This document shows positions 17,450-25,841 of a DNA stretch of 42,235 bases, piece after piece. Source of the DNA: JBAUHN01 sp049680295 (lineage in GTDB: Bacteria; Pseudomonadota; Alphaproteobacteria; Rhodobacterales; Rhodobacteraceae); NCBI GenBank assembly GCA_049680295.1, contig JBAUHN010000085.1, forward strand, positions 1 through 42,235, in the 5' to 3' direction. Both the position numbers and the translations under genes were made by a program. The notes beneath the pieces are model-generated. The model was not told the DNA's origin. It did not search any database and saw nothing but the letters and a program-made list of their open reading frames with translations. Within the stretch, counting starts at the first letter, position 1; every line of letters starts with the position of its first letter.

Positions 17450-17905
17450 CTAGGTGATTGCTTCGAGCTTCTCTTTGCTCAGATCGCCCGGTACAATTGT
17501 GATCGGGATTGGCAGCGCCCCGGCATTTTTCGACATCTGCGTGACCAAAGGGCCGGGCCCCTTTTTGTCGGTACCAGCCCCCAGCACCAGAACACCGATT
17601 TCGGGGTCCTCAGCGACTTGGGAAATGATTTCATCGACGGGCTGGCCTTCGCGGATGACCAGTTCGGGATCAATGCCCTGCTTGTCGCGCATCCATTTGG
17701 CGAAAACCTCAAAATGGGCATGAATACGTGACCGCGCCTCTTCGCGCATAACTTCGCCGACGCCTATCCAGTGATTGAATTCATCAGGCGGAATAACCGA
17801 CAATATTGCGACACCGCCACCTGTATGTGATGCGCGCATTGCTGCGAAACGCATCGCGTTCAGACATTCGCGGCTGTCATCAAGCACGACCAGAAACTTA
17901 CGCAT
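17450..17905 (-). CDS. Universal stress protein, UspA family
   Basis: 151-residue UspA-fold protein. It begins MRKFLVVLDDSRECLNAMRFAAMRA, the standard first strand and helix. The C-terminal half has VLVLGAGTDKKGPGPLVTQMSKNAGALPIPITIVPG in place of the ATP-binding G-2X-G-9X-G(S/T), so the glycine pattern is present only partly and ATP binding is uncertain. The ATG at 17905 has AGGAG eight bases upstream and fits the domain start better than an ATG eight codons earlier. It is a single gene with its own upstream region. Confidence 0.9.
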   Translation of the reverse strand: MRKFLVVLDDSRECLNAMRFAAMRASHTGGGVAILSVIPPDEFNHWIGVGEVMREEARSRIHAHFEVFAKWMRDKQGIDPELVIREGQPVDEIISQVAEDPEIGVLVLGAGTDKKGPGPLVTQMSKNAGALPIPITIVPGDLSKEKLEAIT

Positions 17906-18084
17906 GTGTAGCTCTCCTTCGATGCGCAATCATGGCGGTTGTTGAAACGTCGTGCAATGTCAAACTGGGTATAGGGTGCTGCATTTATGCAGTCCACAGC
18001 GCCATCTATCGGTGATGCGAAATTCGGGCGCCGGTTCCGGACCAAAGCCTGTAAGCGCTGCCGTGCCTGTAGGACAATTCGCGC

Positions 18085-18951
18085 CTAGGCTTTTTGACCG
18101 GCGGCCCAGTCCCAATACATTTCGCGCGCCCGGCGGGTCACTGGCCCGATCTGGTATTGGGTGTCATCAAAGGCCTTCACAGGTGTCACTTTGGTCATAT
18201 TGCCGGACAAAAACACCTCGTCCGCGTCATGGAAATCGGCAAAGCTGAGCACGGCTTCGTGTACCTTTACCCCATCTGCGGCAAAGTTTGCGATATGCCG
18301 TGCGCGGGTGATGCCAGACAGAAATGTACCATTTGCAATCGGGGTAAAGATCTCTGCGTCTTTGACCATAAAAACATTGGCGGTTGCGGTTTCCGCCACA
18401 TTGCCCGCCGCATCAGCGACCAAGGCGTTGCCAAATCCTTTGGCACGCGCCTCTTGCAGCATTCGGGCGTTGTTGGGATAAAGACATCCCGCCTTTGCGT
18501 TCACCACATTGTTTTCCAACACGGGCCGACGAAATCGGGTTGTTGTCAGGGTCGTCGCCGCATCCGCCGGCGGCATTGCGATCTGTTCCAGCGATATTGC
18601 AAAGCCTGTGGCATCGGGCAGCGGAACGATCCCCAACTCATCGCCCTCAAGCGCCCAATACATCGGTCGGATATAGACCGCTTGATCCTTGGTGTAATGC
18701 GCCAGCCCTTCGCGCACGATCTCGACGATCTTGTCAGTCTCGACGGTCGGCGTGATCATCAACGCTCTGGCCGAGCGGTTGAGCCGGGCGCAATGCGACT
18801 CCAGATCGGGTGCCAGACCTTGAAACAACCGCGCGCCGTCAAAAACAGTGGTTCCCAACCATGCACCGTGGTCAGCCGCATTGATAATACGGACATCGCC
18901 TTGGTACCAACGGCCCTGATGAAACGTCATTATGTTTGTGCCGATCGCCAT
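18085..18951 (-). CDS. ilvE: Branched-chain amino-acid aminotransferase (class IV)
   Basis: PLP-dependent fold-type IV transaminase of 288 residues, probably the final transamination step of leucine, isoleucine and valine synthesis. The PLP lysine is K153 in NNVVNAKAGCLYPN, and the cofactor-proximal ETATANVFMV (E187) and GITR motifs follow. The ATG at 18951 (MAIGTNIMTF) is preferred over one 11 codons earlier because GAAGGA lies just upstream. Some class IV enzymes of this type act on D-amino acids or on aminodeoxychorismate, so the substrate is likely rather than proven. Confidence 0.82.
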   Translation of the reverse strand: MAIGTNIMTFHQGRWYQGDVRIINAADHGAWLGTTVFDGARLFQGLAPDLESHCARLNRSARALMITPTVETDKIVEIVREGLAHYTKDQAVYIRPMYWALEGDELGIVPLPDATGFAISLEQIAMPPADAATTLTTTRFRRPVLENNVVNAKAGCLYPNNARMLQEARAKGFGNALVADAAGNVAETATANVFMVKDAEIFTPIANGTFLSGITRARHIANFAADGVKVHEAVLSFADFHDADEVFLSGNMTKVTPVKAFDDTQYQIGPVTRRAREMYWDWAAGQKA

Positions 18952-19017
18952 GGTTTTGTCCTTCGTAAATAAGTGCCCGAACAAGGCCGTCTTTAGCCGT
19001 TTTCAGCCTGACGTGCG

Positions 19018-19251
19018 CTATCCTGAGGCAGGCCCGTAGACGCCTTCGGGCAAGTTCAGCGCGGCACTGAGATCGCGCAACTGCTCGGGCGACAATGCAA
19101 TAGAATACGTGCGGTCCGTTCGGGCGTCATATTGGTTGATGATCACGGCACTTTCAGTAGCATGGATGATCACGTCTTCTTGGAGGGGTGTTGATCCGTC
19201 ATCTACCAAGGTGATCACGGTTGCGTCAAATTCGTGCTCAATCGTAAACAT
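19018..19251 (-). CDS. Small conserved protein of unknown function
   Basis: 77-residue soluble acidic protein, MFTIEHEFDATVITLVDDGS to LNLPEGVYGPASG. No motif is recognised; a similar small protein occurs, from memory, across Rhodobacterales. It is the first gene on its strand from a divergent promoter region shared with the M48 lipoprotein gene, which holds a perfect TTTGCAA-N2-TTGCAAA dyad. Codon use resembles the neighbours. Confidence 0.65.
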   Translation of the reverse strand: MFTIEHEFDATVITLVDDGSTPLQEDVIIHATESAVIINQYDARTDRTYSIALSPEQLRDLSAALNLPEGVYGPASG

Positions 19252-19278
19252 CGCCTTACCCTACGCAATAAGCGGCGC

Positions 19279-19294
19279 TTTGCAAGATTGCAAA
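19279..19294. promoter_or_regulatory. Perfect TTTGCAA-GA-TTGCAAA dyad in a divergent promoter region
   Basis: Two 7-bp arms separated by two bases, exactly palindromic, placed between the starts of the 77-aa protein (19251, leftward) and the M48 lipoprotein (19375, rightward). The half-sites TTGCAA are 8 bp apart, the same spacing as in the dyad before ccr. Confidence 0.45.
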
Positions 19295-19374
19295 AAGCTG
19301 CGCGATCAGGGATGGCAACTGATTTCTGGCGTGCTAAAACCATTGAAATGAATTGGCCGATAAGGACCCAACCG

Positions 19375-20088
19375 ATGATCAAGAAACCTTTGGCTATTCT
19401 GGCCGCCGTCATTCTGCTGGCTGCCTGCGAAGAGATTCCGACAGCGCAATCTCCGGCGCCGTCTGCCGGATCCTCTGCCAGTCAGCCGCCTTTGAGCGCG
19501 TCCCAGGGGCTGCGCACTTTTGCGCAGGTGGTCAGAACGGTCGAACCGGTTGCCGAACGCGAATGCCGCGCGCGTACCTCCGGGGTCAATTGCAATTTTA
19601 ATATCCTTGTCGACAGTCGCCCCGGTCAGCCGTCCAACGCCTATCAGACGCTGGACAAAAACGGCCGCCCGGTGATCGCCTTTACCAGGGCTTTGATTGC
19701 AGATGCGCGAAATGCGGACGAACTGGCCTTTATTATGGGGCACGAAGCGGCGCATCACATCCGAGGCCATATTGGCCGCCAACAGCAAAATGCTGTCGCC
19801 GGTGCCGTGCTTGCGGGGGCCGCTGCCGTGTTATTGGGTGGCGGATCCGAGGCTGTTCAAACGGCCCAAAGGTCCGGTGCCAGAGTCGGCGCACGGACCT
19901 ATTCCAAGAATTTCGAACTTGAGGCCGACGAATTGGGCACCATTATTACGGCGCGTGCCGGGTATAAGCCGCTTGTCGGTGCGCAATTCTTTTTTCGCAT
20001 TCCTGATCCCGGCGACCGGTTTCTTGGTACCCATCCGCCCAATTCCGCACGGCTGGACACGGTGCGCCGCACGGCTGCGGGCCTTTAG
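19375..20088 (+). CDS. M48-family metallopeptidase, predicted lipoprotein
   Basis: Predicted zinc peptidase of the cell envelope, 237 residues. The N-terminus is a lipoprotein signal (IKKPLAILAAVILLAAC) with the lipid-modified Cys at 18. The zinc motif HEAAH is at 123-127 in IMGHEAAHHIRGH, and the third ligand Glu is in FELEADELG. This is the Loi/YcaL-like single-domain M48 type; quality control of outer-membrane proteins is a plausible role by analogy. The ATG at 19375 has AAGGA at good spacing; the open frame upstream to 19234 is rejected because it would bury the signal peptide. Confidence 0.9.
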   Translation: MIKKPLAILAAVILLAACEEIPTAQSPAPSAGSSASQPPLSASQGLRTFAQVVRTVEPVAERECRARTSGVNCNFNILVDSRPGQPSNAYQTLDKNGRPVIAFTRALIADARNADELAFIMGHEAAHHIRGHIGRQQQNAVAGAVLAGAAAVLLGGGSEAVQTAQRSGARVGARTYSKNFELEADELGTIITARAGYKPLVGAQFFFRIPDPGDRFLGTHPPNSARLDTVRRTAAGL

Positions 20089-20102
20089 GGTCAGGACCCT
20101 AA
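20085..20102. repeat. Perfect 18-bp palindrome at a convergent gene end
   Basis: TTAGGGTC-AG-GACCCTAA has exact 8-bp arms. It overlaps the stop codon of the M48 gene and lies just before the convergent CDGSH gene. It may act as a bidirectional terminator, but there is no T run. Confidence 0.45.
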
Positions 20103-20108
20103 GACAGA

Positions 20109-20351
20109 TTACAGCTTTGCGTGGCTGCCGTCGCAGAGCGGGTTATTGCCTGTCGCTTTGCAGCCGCAAAAGAACATTTTCTTGTCGGCTTCGGCCTGGT
20201 ATTTGACCGGCGCAAAACCGGTGTCTTTATGTGATCCATCGCAAAACGGTTGCTTGGATGATTTCCCGCAGGCGCACCAGAAATATGTTTTTCCGGCTTC
20301 AACTTCGATCGGATAGGGTGCTTTTTGGGCAATGGTTGGGGCGTCGGGCAT
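20109..20351 (-). CDS. CDGSH iron-sulfur protein, two clusters
   Basis: 80-residue protein made of two tandem CDGSH (mitoNEET-type) zinc-finger-like motifs, each binding a 2Fe-2S cluster with three Cys and one His: C26, C28, C37, H41 and C62, C64, C73, H77. Bacterial two-motif members are cytosolic and thought to act in iron, cluster or redox handling. The ATG at 20351 follows GGAGA; an upstream in-frame start at 20405 would add residues not typical of the family. Confidence 0.92.
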   Translation of the reverse strand: MPDAPTIAQKAPYPIEVEAGKTYFWCACGKSSKQPFCDGSHKDTGFAPVKYQAEADKKMFFCGCKATGNNPLCDGSHAKL

Positions 20352-20454
20352 TTTGTAATCTCCGGTAGAAATGTTTGCGAAATGAGCTGCTGTACCGCCC
20401 AACATAGCGCTGCTGGCTTGTCGTGGTAGATATTTTTGCTTAGGCTTTTGTCCA

Positions 20455-20460
20455 TATAAT
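20455..20460 (+). promoter_or_regulatory. Possible -10 element of the PA14-like gene
   Basis: Perfect TATAAT 72 bp before the start at 20532. The region 17 bases upstream is T-rich and has no TTGACA match, so this is a weak call. Confidence 0.3.
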
Positions 20461-20531
20461 CAAGCGAACGGGCAGGCGACACTTATGCGCCCGCAAAAAA
20501 CCGGCGCAATCCAACCTGACAGGGTTAACAT

Positions 20532-21110
20532 ATGAAACCATCGACTGGCATAGCGGTTGCATTCAGCCTGGCTTTGACAACTACGGCATTCGCCGCCCCC
20601 TTGGCGCTTGTGATTGCCGATCCTCAACCCAATGACGGTGACATTACCCGGGGTCTGGCCGTGCAATATGCCTATCCGATGGATGTCAAAACCTTAGCAG
20701 AAGCCGAAGAAGCGCTTGAAAACGCGCGCGACGGCAAGCCGTTGACAGGACTGAATTACCCAGACGCGCCTGAAGGCAAGCTCGCCCTGACATCGCGCAA
20801 AGACACCAAAGTTGCCGCTGGAATTTCGGGATTTATGCGCTTTGATGCGCCGGGCACATATACCATTGATTTTCTGACCAACGACGGATTGCAGGCGACA
20901 TTGGGCGAACAGGAAGTGGCATATCACGACGGCCGCCACCCTTGCGAAACCACCAACAAAGTCGAAGTGACCGCGCCGCAAGCAGGCTGGTATGCACTGG
21001 AAGCGGTGTTTTTTCAACGCAAGGGCGGGCATTGCCTGCAAATGCGTATAGGATCTGTAGGTGGTGAGTTGGATTTTGTCGACGACGCAACATTTGGCTA
21101 CATCGACTAG
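20532..21110 (+). CDS. Secreted protein with a PA14-like domain
   Basis: 192 residues with a cleavable signal peptide (MKPSTGIAVAFSLALTTTAF-AA). The C-terminal half reads like a PA14 beta-barrel: GFMRFDAPGTYTIDFLTNDG, then LGEQEVAYHDG and APQAGWYALEAVFF followed by GGHCLQMRI. PA14 domains usually bind carbohydrate in adhesins and glycosidases. Here the domain stands alone, with no enzyme domain attached, so a role in envelope polysaccharide binding is only a guess. Two Cys residues could form a disulfide in the periplasm. Divergent from the CDGSH gene. Confidence 0.7.
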   Translation: MKPSTGIAVAFSLALTTTAFAAPLALVIADPQPNDGDITRGLAVQYAYPMDVKTLAEAEEALENARDGKPLTGLNYPDAPEGKLALTSRKDTKVAAGISGFMRFDAPGTYTIDFLTNDGLQATLGEQEVAYHDGRHPCETTNKVEVTAPQAGWYALEAVFFQRKGGHCLQMRIGSVGGELDFVDDATFGYID

Positions 21111-21141
21111 GGTCTGTGGGAACTATCTTCAGTCCCCAATC

Positions 21142-21498
21142 TTAGCGCGGTTTATTGCCGTCGATCCATTTCGACATCATCAGTTTGTCATGAAAACACT
21201 CGCGTGGAATGTCACGGCGTTTCAGACGGGCTATCCGTTCGGCAAAGGCTACTTGTTTTGACGAAGGGTAATTTGCGAACCGACCTTGTGGCGCAGGTGC
21301 TTTATGTGCGTCGATCCACCGTGACAGGGCCGAACGGTCATCCATTACACCTTTGGGGATCACCGCGCCGGAATTCTGCGCGAGTTGCTGTGCGTACGCC
21401 TTTTGCTTTTCCGTTGCGGGTTGGACTGTTGTAGCCTCAATCGGCAGCGCGCCCTGTTCAGGGGCAAACATTCCGGGAAATTGGGTTTGAAAGGACAT
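21142..21498 (-). CDS. Small protein with two copies of a KQ-x-A / SxWID module
   Basis: 118-residue basic protein. Two related modules of about 38 residues are visible. The first runs TEKQKAYAQQLAQNSGAVIP to LSRWIDAHK and the second SSKQVAFAERIARLKRRDIP to MSKWIDGNK. The shared pattern is KQ, A-A, IP, D, S-WID, K. The pattern recalls small modules at the C-terminus of some type I topoisomerases, so nucleic-acid binding is possible but unproven. The ATG at 21498 has AAGGAG upstream; the longer frame to 21570 is rejected. Confidence 0.7.
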   Translation of the reverse strand: MSFQTQFPGMFAPEQGALPIEATTVQPATEKQKAYAQQLAQNSGAVIPKGVMDDRSALSRWIDAHKAPAPQGRFANYPSSKQVAFAERIARLKRRDIPRECFHDKLMMSKWIDGNKPR

Positions 21499-21603
21499 GT
21501 GAATGCTCCTTGATCCTGCAGCTGGAACAAACATAGAACATTTTATGCGAACTTTCAAGAGGTGTGGCAATGGACCGCGTTTTTCAGCCTCGCAATTGCA
21601 GTG

Positions 21604-22974
21604 TCAGATCACCGTCCCCCACAGATCATATTCGCCGGCCTCATCAACTTTGACGGTGACAATCTGTCCGACGGAAAGGTTCTTAAACCCCTCATCAATA
21701 AACAGATTCCCATCAATCTCTGGTGCGTCGGCCTTGGTGCGGCAAGTGGCGGCGTCACCGTCAATTTCATCAATGATCACCTCCATCACCTGACCTACTT
21801 TTGCTTCCAGCTTGGCCTCGGAAATGGCCTGTGCCTTTGCCATGAACCGATTCCAACGGTCCTGTTTGATGTCCGCTGCCACATGATCGGGCAGAGCGTT
21901 TGACCGTGCTCCGGCGACGTTTTCGTACTGAAAACAACCCACCCGATCCAACTGTGCCGCGTCCAGCCAATCGAGCAAGGTTTGAAACTCGGCCTCGGTT
22001 TCACCGGGGTATCCGACGATAAAGGTCGACCGCAGGGTCAAATCTGGACACATATCCCGCCAGGCTGCGATTTCATCCAATGTCCGTGCCGCCGCCGCGG
22101 GACGGGCCATGCGTTTCAAAACATCTGGATGCGCGTGCTGGAACGGAATGTCGAGATAGGGCAACACCAGCCCATCGGCCATCAGCGGGATTAACTGCCG
22201 CACATGCGGATAGGGATAAACATAGTGCAGCCGGATCCAGGCCCCAAGCGATCCCAAGTCACGCGCCAGATCGGTGATGTGTGCCCTGTGACCACGATCT
22301 TCGGCATGTTTGATGTCGACCCCATAGGCGGACGTATCTTGCGAGATCACCAGCAATTCGCGAACGCCGTTTTCAACCAGCTTTTCCGCCTCACGCAGGA
22401 CCGCATGGGCAGGGCGCGATTGTAGGCGCCCCCGCATGTCAGGGATAATGCAGAACTTGCACTTATGATTGCAACCCTCTGAAATCTTTAAATAACTATA
22501 ATGCCGCGGGGTCAGGGATACGGCCTGTGCAGGCAGCAGATCAACAAAAGGGTCCGGCGATGGCGGTACAGCGGCATGAACCGCATCCAGCACCTGTTCG
22601 TATTGATGTGGCCCGGTCACCGCCAGAATGCGCGGGTGATGTTCGCGAATATACTCAGGCTCGGCGCCCAGACAGCCTGTCACAATCACCTTGCCGTTTT
22701 CCGCCAGCGCCTCGCCGATGGCATCTAGGCTTTCCGCCTTGGCGCTGTCCAGAAAACCACAGGTGTTAACGATCACGGTGTCGGCACCTGCATAATCGGG
22801 CGACACACCATAGCCTTCGGCGCGCAGACGCGTCAGAATACGTTCACTGTCAACCAGCGCTTTGGGGCATCCAAGAGATACCATGCCAATTGTCGGCTGA
22901 CCGGGCCGGGAGGGATCTGACAATTTTGCGGCTGGCGCAAGATCGGGGCGCAGATTTGGGGGGTTTGTGCTCAT
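21604..22974 (-). CDS. rimO: Ribosomal protein S12 methylthiotransferase RimO
   Basis: Radical-SAM enzyme that methylthiolates an aspartate of ribosomal protein S12. It has 456 residues, the usual length. The N-terminal UPF0004 domain supplies cluster ligands C36, C72 and C101 (SLGCPKALVDSE, VNTCGFLDSAK, TGCLGAEPE). The radical-SAM motif CX3CX2C is C168, C172, C175 (CNHKCKFCIIPDMRGRLQS). A TRAM domain closes the protein (VMEVIIDEIDGDAATCRTKA). The ATG at 22974 is chosen because MSTNP lies just before the first domain; it has no good Shine-Dalgarno. Clusters could come from the NfuA-like carrier. Confidence 0.95.
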   Translation of the reverse strand: MSTNPPNLRPDLAPAAKLSDPSRPGQPTIGMVSLGCPKALVDSERILTRLRAEGYGVSPDYAGADTVIVNTCGFLDSAKAESLDAIGEALAENGKVIVTGCLGAEPEYIREHHPRILAVTGPHQYEQVLDAVHAAVPPSPDPFVDLLPAQAVSLTPRHYSYLKISEGCNHKCKFCIIPDMRGRLQSRPAHAVLREAEKLVENGVRELLVISQDTSAYGVDIKHAEDRGHRAHITDLARDLGSLGAWIRLHYVYPYPHVRQLIPLMADGLVLPYLDIPFQHAHPDVLKRMARPAAAARTLDEIAAWRDMCPDLTLRSTFIVGYPGETEAEFQTLLDWLDAAQLDRVGCFQYENVAGARSNALPDHVAADIKQDRWNRFMAKAQAISEAKLEAKVGQVMEVIIDEIDGDAATCRTKADAPEIDGNLFIDEGFKNLSVGQIVTVKVDEAGEYDLWGTVI

Positions 22975-23042
22975 GACTTGCGCTATAAAGGATGCAGAGA
23001 GCCTGTGAAAGGCCCGGCAGTTCAGGATGAGGAGCGTTGCAG

Positions 23043-24986
23043 ATGATGTGGATATTGAAACGGTTGATCGGGGTGATCTTGTTGATCCTCGTGGTCGCAG
23101 TCGTGTCGCTGTTCTTTTTGCCAAAAGACCGGATCGCGCAGATTGCCGCCGACCAGATTCGCAATGCGACCGGGCGCGATGTCTCGATTTCTGGCGATGT
23201 ATCCATGACATTCTGGCCGGTTCTGGGGGTGCGCGCAGGCGGGCTTGAGGTTGAAAACGCCGAATGGTCAAAGCAGGGCCCGATGCTGACGGCCGCCAAT
23301 GCGGCGATTGGCGTCGATGCGCTAAGCCTGCTGCGCGGCACCATCCGCATCACCAATATCGAGGCTGAAAGCCCGACGATCCGGCTGGACCAGCGCCGGG
23401 ACGGGCGCGCCAGCTGGCAATTTGCTGACGCCACAGGGACGGCCGTGATTGCCACTGAAACGACGCCATCCAAACCGGCACGCCCGATCAGTATTGAACG
23501 TTTGTCGATCACCGATGCGACCCTGATCTATGACGCCGAAGGCAGCGATCTGGTGTCTTATCAAGGGGTTGACCTAAGGCTTGATTGGCCGGAGCGGTTG
23601 GGTTCGGCTGTTATCACGGCCGTGCTGCGCCCCGTCGGGCCGGAGGTACAGGTTGCTGCCACAATCGCAGGTTTTGCTGATTTTATCACCGGCGAAGTGC
23701 GCCCCATAGATGCCAGCGTTAAAACTTTGGGCGGTACATTTAACATCAACGGACGCGCCAGCACCGCGGGGGCAGTGGCCGGTGCCTTGACGCTCAAAAC
23801 CGATAACACGGATACGTTTTTGCGCAATCTTGGACTGGGTGGCGCCGATCTGCCGCAAGGTCTGGGGCGTCGCATTGATATGACGACCGATCTGACGTTG
23901 ACGCCAGACAGACGGCTGGCGCTGCGCGACCTGAGCGTTGATCTGGGCGGCAATCAACTGACGGGGGCCGCAGACATCACGCTGAACGGCACCCCGCACA
24001 TCAACGCGCAACTGAAAGCAGGCGCGCTCGATTTGTCGGGGGCGACATCGGGCAGTGAGGCCGGCAGCACATCGGGCGGATCGGCACCCGCACAATCTGC
24101 CGGAAAAGGATGGTCGACCAGCCGCATCGATGCCAGCGGCCTAGCAGCCTTTAACGGTGACATCGCATTACAGGCCGACAGTGTGGACCTTGGGTCGCTT
24201 AAATTCGGCGCAACGCGGGCGCTATTGAAAAATGACCGGTCCCGCATGGTGTTCGAATTGCGCGAAGTTGCCGCCTATGACGGGGTTCTGACCGGTGAAT
24301 TTGTGATGAACAACCGCAACGGGCTGTCTGTTGGCGGGGCGCTAAACGCACGCGCGATCGAGGCCCAGCCGCTGCTGACAGATGCCGCTGATCTGACCCG
24401 GTTTACAGGCAAAGGTGATGCCGATCTGTCGTTCTTGGGGGCCGGGCAAAGCATTGATGCCATTATGAAATCCCTTTCCGGTGAAGGCGCTGTGACCCTT
24501 GGGCGCGGCACGATCACGGGCTTTGATCTGGACCGGTTGATGCGGGCAGCGGATGCCACCGGGGGTACCACGGTTTTTGACAGTCTGGGCGCGACGTTCA
24601 CGATGGCCAACGGTGTTTTGCGCAATCAGGATCTGCTGATGCTGCTGACCAATTACCGGGCGGATGGGGCAGGGGTTGTCGATCTGGGCCAGCAGCAAAT
24701 TGACTATACATTTACGCCTGTGGCCTTGCGCGCCAACAGCGGCAAAGGGATCGCGATCCCGGTTCGGATTGTCGGGTCCTGGGCCGATCCCAGCATCAGG
24801 CCGGACCTAAAGGCGGCGATTGATCTGAATCTGGCCGAGGAAAAGCAAGCGCTGGAAACCCGTGCCAAAGACAAGCTGCGCGAAAAGTTGCAAGAGGAAT
24901 TGGGCGGGGCCGCTGACCCGGAAAAATCCATCGAAGAGGTACTGAAAGATCAGCTTGAGGACAAGCTGCGCAGCCTGTTCGACTAA
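23043..24986 (+). CDS. AsmA-family envelope protein
   Basis: 647-residue inner-membrane-anchored protein of the AsmA family (bridge-like lipid transport/outer-membrane assembly). One N-terminal membrane segment (LKRLIGVILLILVVAVVSLFFLP) is followed by the AsmA pattern VSISGDVSMTFWPVLGVRAG and a long periplasmic beta-rich body, with the C-terminal AsmA_2 region (FTGKGDADLSFLGAGQSID, GTITGFDLDRLM) and a charged coiled tail. A low-complexity Gly/Ser/Ala stretch interrupts the middle (about 340-356). The ATG at 23043 has GAGGAG eight bases upstream. It is divergent from rimO. Confidence 0.9.
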   Translation: MMWILKRLIGVILLILVVAVVSLFFLPKDRIAQIAADQIRNATGRDVSISGDVSMTFWPVLGVRAGGLEVENAEWSKQGPMLTAANAAIGVDALSLLRGTIRITNIEAESPTIRLDQRRDGRASWQFADATGTAVIATETTPSKPARPISIERLSITDATLIYDAEGSDLVSYQGVDLRLDWPERLGSAVITAVLRPVGPEVQVAATIAGFADFITGEVRPIDASVKTLGGTFNINGRASTAGAVAGALTLKTDNTDTFLRNLGLGGADLPQGLGRRIDMTTDLTLTPDRRLALRDLSVDLGGNQLTGAADITLNGTPHINAQLKAGALDLSGATSGSEAGSTSGGSAPAQSAGKGWSTSRIDASGLAAFNGDIALQADSVDLGSLKFGATRALLKNDRSRMVFELREVAAYDGVLTGEFVMNNRNGLSVGGALNARAIEAQPLLTDAADLTRFTGKGDADLSFLGAGQSIDAIMKSLSGEGAVTLGRGTITGFDLDRLMRAADATGGTTVFDSLGATFTMANGVLRNQDLLMLLTNYRADGAGVVDLGQQQIDYTFTPVALRANSGKGIAIPVRIVGSWADPSIRPDLKAAIDLNLAEEKQALETRAKDKLREKLQEELGGAADPEKSIEEVLKDQLEDKLRSLFD

Positions 24987-25006
24987 AGCCGAGGCGCAAA
25001 AGCGGC

Positions 25007-25840
25007 TTAGAATTGCATCGGGTGTTCTTTGGCCAATGTGTCGAACTTCATCAGTATTTTGATCAGGTTGGGCATCTGATCAAGGTAGACCATATTTGGC
25101 CCGTCAGATGGTGATTTATCGGGGTCTTCATGGGTCTCAATAAACACCGCCGCGACGCCGATTGCCGCCGCCGCACGGGCCATAAGGGGGGCAAATTCGC
25201 GCTGCCCGCCGGTTGACCCGCCTAAACCCGCAGGTTGTTGCACCGAATGGGTGGCATCCATCACCACCGGATAGCCGGTCTGGGCCATTTGCGGCAGGCT
25301 GCGCATATCTGTGACCAGGGTGTTATAGCCAAACGAGGTTCCGCGCTCGGTCAGCAAGATGCGCTTGTTTCCGGTCGATTCAATTTTGGCTACGATATTG
25401 GCCATATCCCAAGGCGCCAGAAATTGACCTTTTTTGACATTGATCGCCGCATTTGTTTCAGCAGCTGCAAGCACCAGGTCGGTTTGGCGACACAGCAGCG
25501 CCGGGATTTGCAGAACATCCGCCACTTCGGCCACTTGGACGCATTGTTCAGGCGTGTGAATATCGGTCAGAACTGGTACGCCAATGGCTTTTTTGACCTC
25601 GGCCAGTATCGCTAACCCTTCGTCAATACCCGGCCCGCGCACACCGGAAATCGAGGTGCGATTGGCCTTGTCAAACGAGGCTTTGAATATGTACTGCGCA
25701 CCGGCGGCATCACAAGCCTCTTTCAAGGTGCCGGCGATCATTTGCGCGTGATCGGTGTTTTCCAACTGGCAGGGGCCTGCAATCAGCGTCAATGGCCGGT
25801 CATTGCCTATGGTCAGATCGGCGACTTTTATTTGGCTCAT
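25007..25840 (-). CDS. kdsA: 3-deoxy-8-phosphooctulonate (KDO-8-P) synthase
   Basis: Condenses phosphoenolpyruvate with arabinose-5-phosphate to KDO-8-phosphate in the cytoplasm, for lipopolysaccharide and KDO-linked capsules. The 277 residues match family length. Key stretches are IAGPCQLEN, YIFKASFDKANRTS, VLTDIHTPEQC, KKGQFLAPWDM and DATHSVQQPAG. Cys24 in AGPC indicates the metal-dependent class, since metal-independent enzymes carry Asn there. It starts one base after the kpsE stop, so it is probably co-translated with the capsule export genes rather than with lipid A genes. Confidence 0.96.
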   Translation of the reverse strand: MSQIKVADLTIGNDRPLTLIAGPCQLENTDHAQMIAGTLKEACDAAGAQYIFKASFDKANRTSISGVRGPGIDEGLAILAEVKKAIGVPVLTDIHTPEQCVQVAEVADVLQIPALLCRQTDLVLAAAETNAAINVKKGQFLAPWDMANIVAKIESTGNKRILLTERGTSFGYNTLVTDMRSLPQMAQTGYPVVMDATHSVQQPAGLGGSTGGQREFAPLMARAAAAIGVAAVFIETHEDPDKSPSDGPNMVYLDQMPNLIKILMKFDTLAKEHPMQF

Positions 25841-25841
25841 G

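Noticed and set aside
18094..18972. 292-aa frame on the plus strand
   Set aside because: Mirror of the aminotransferase gene; Cys/His-rich composition is typical of antisense frames.
24986..25008. AAGCCG/CGGCTT hairpin between AsmA and kdsA
   Set aside because: Six-base stem with a large loop and no T run; too weak to call a terminator.
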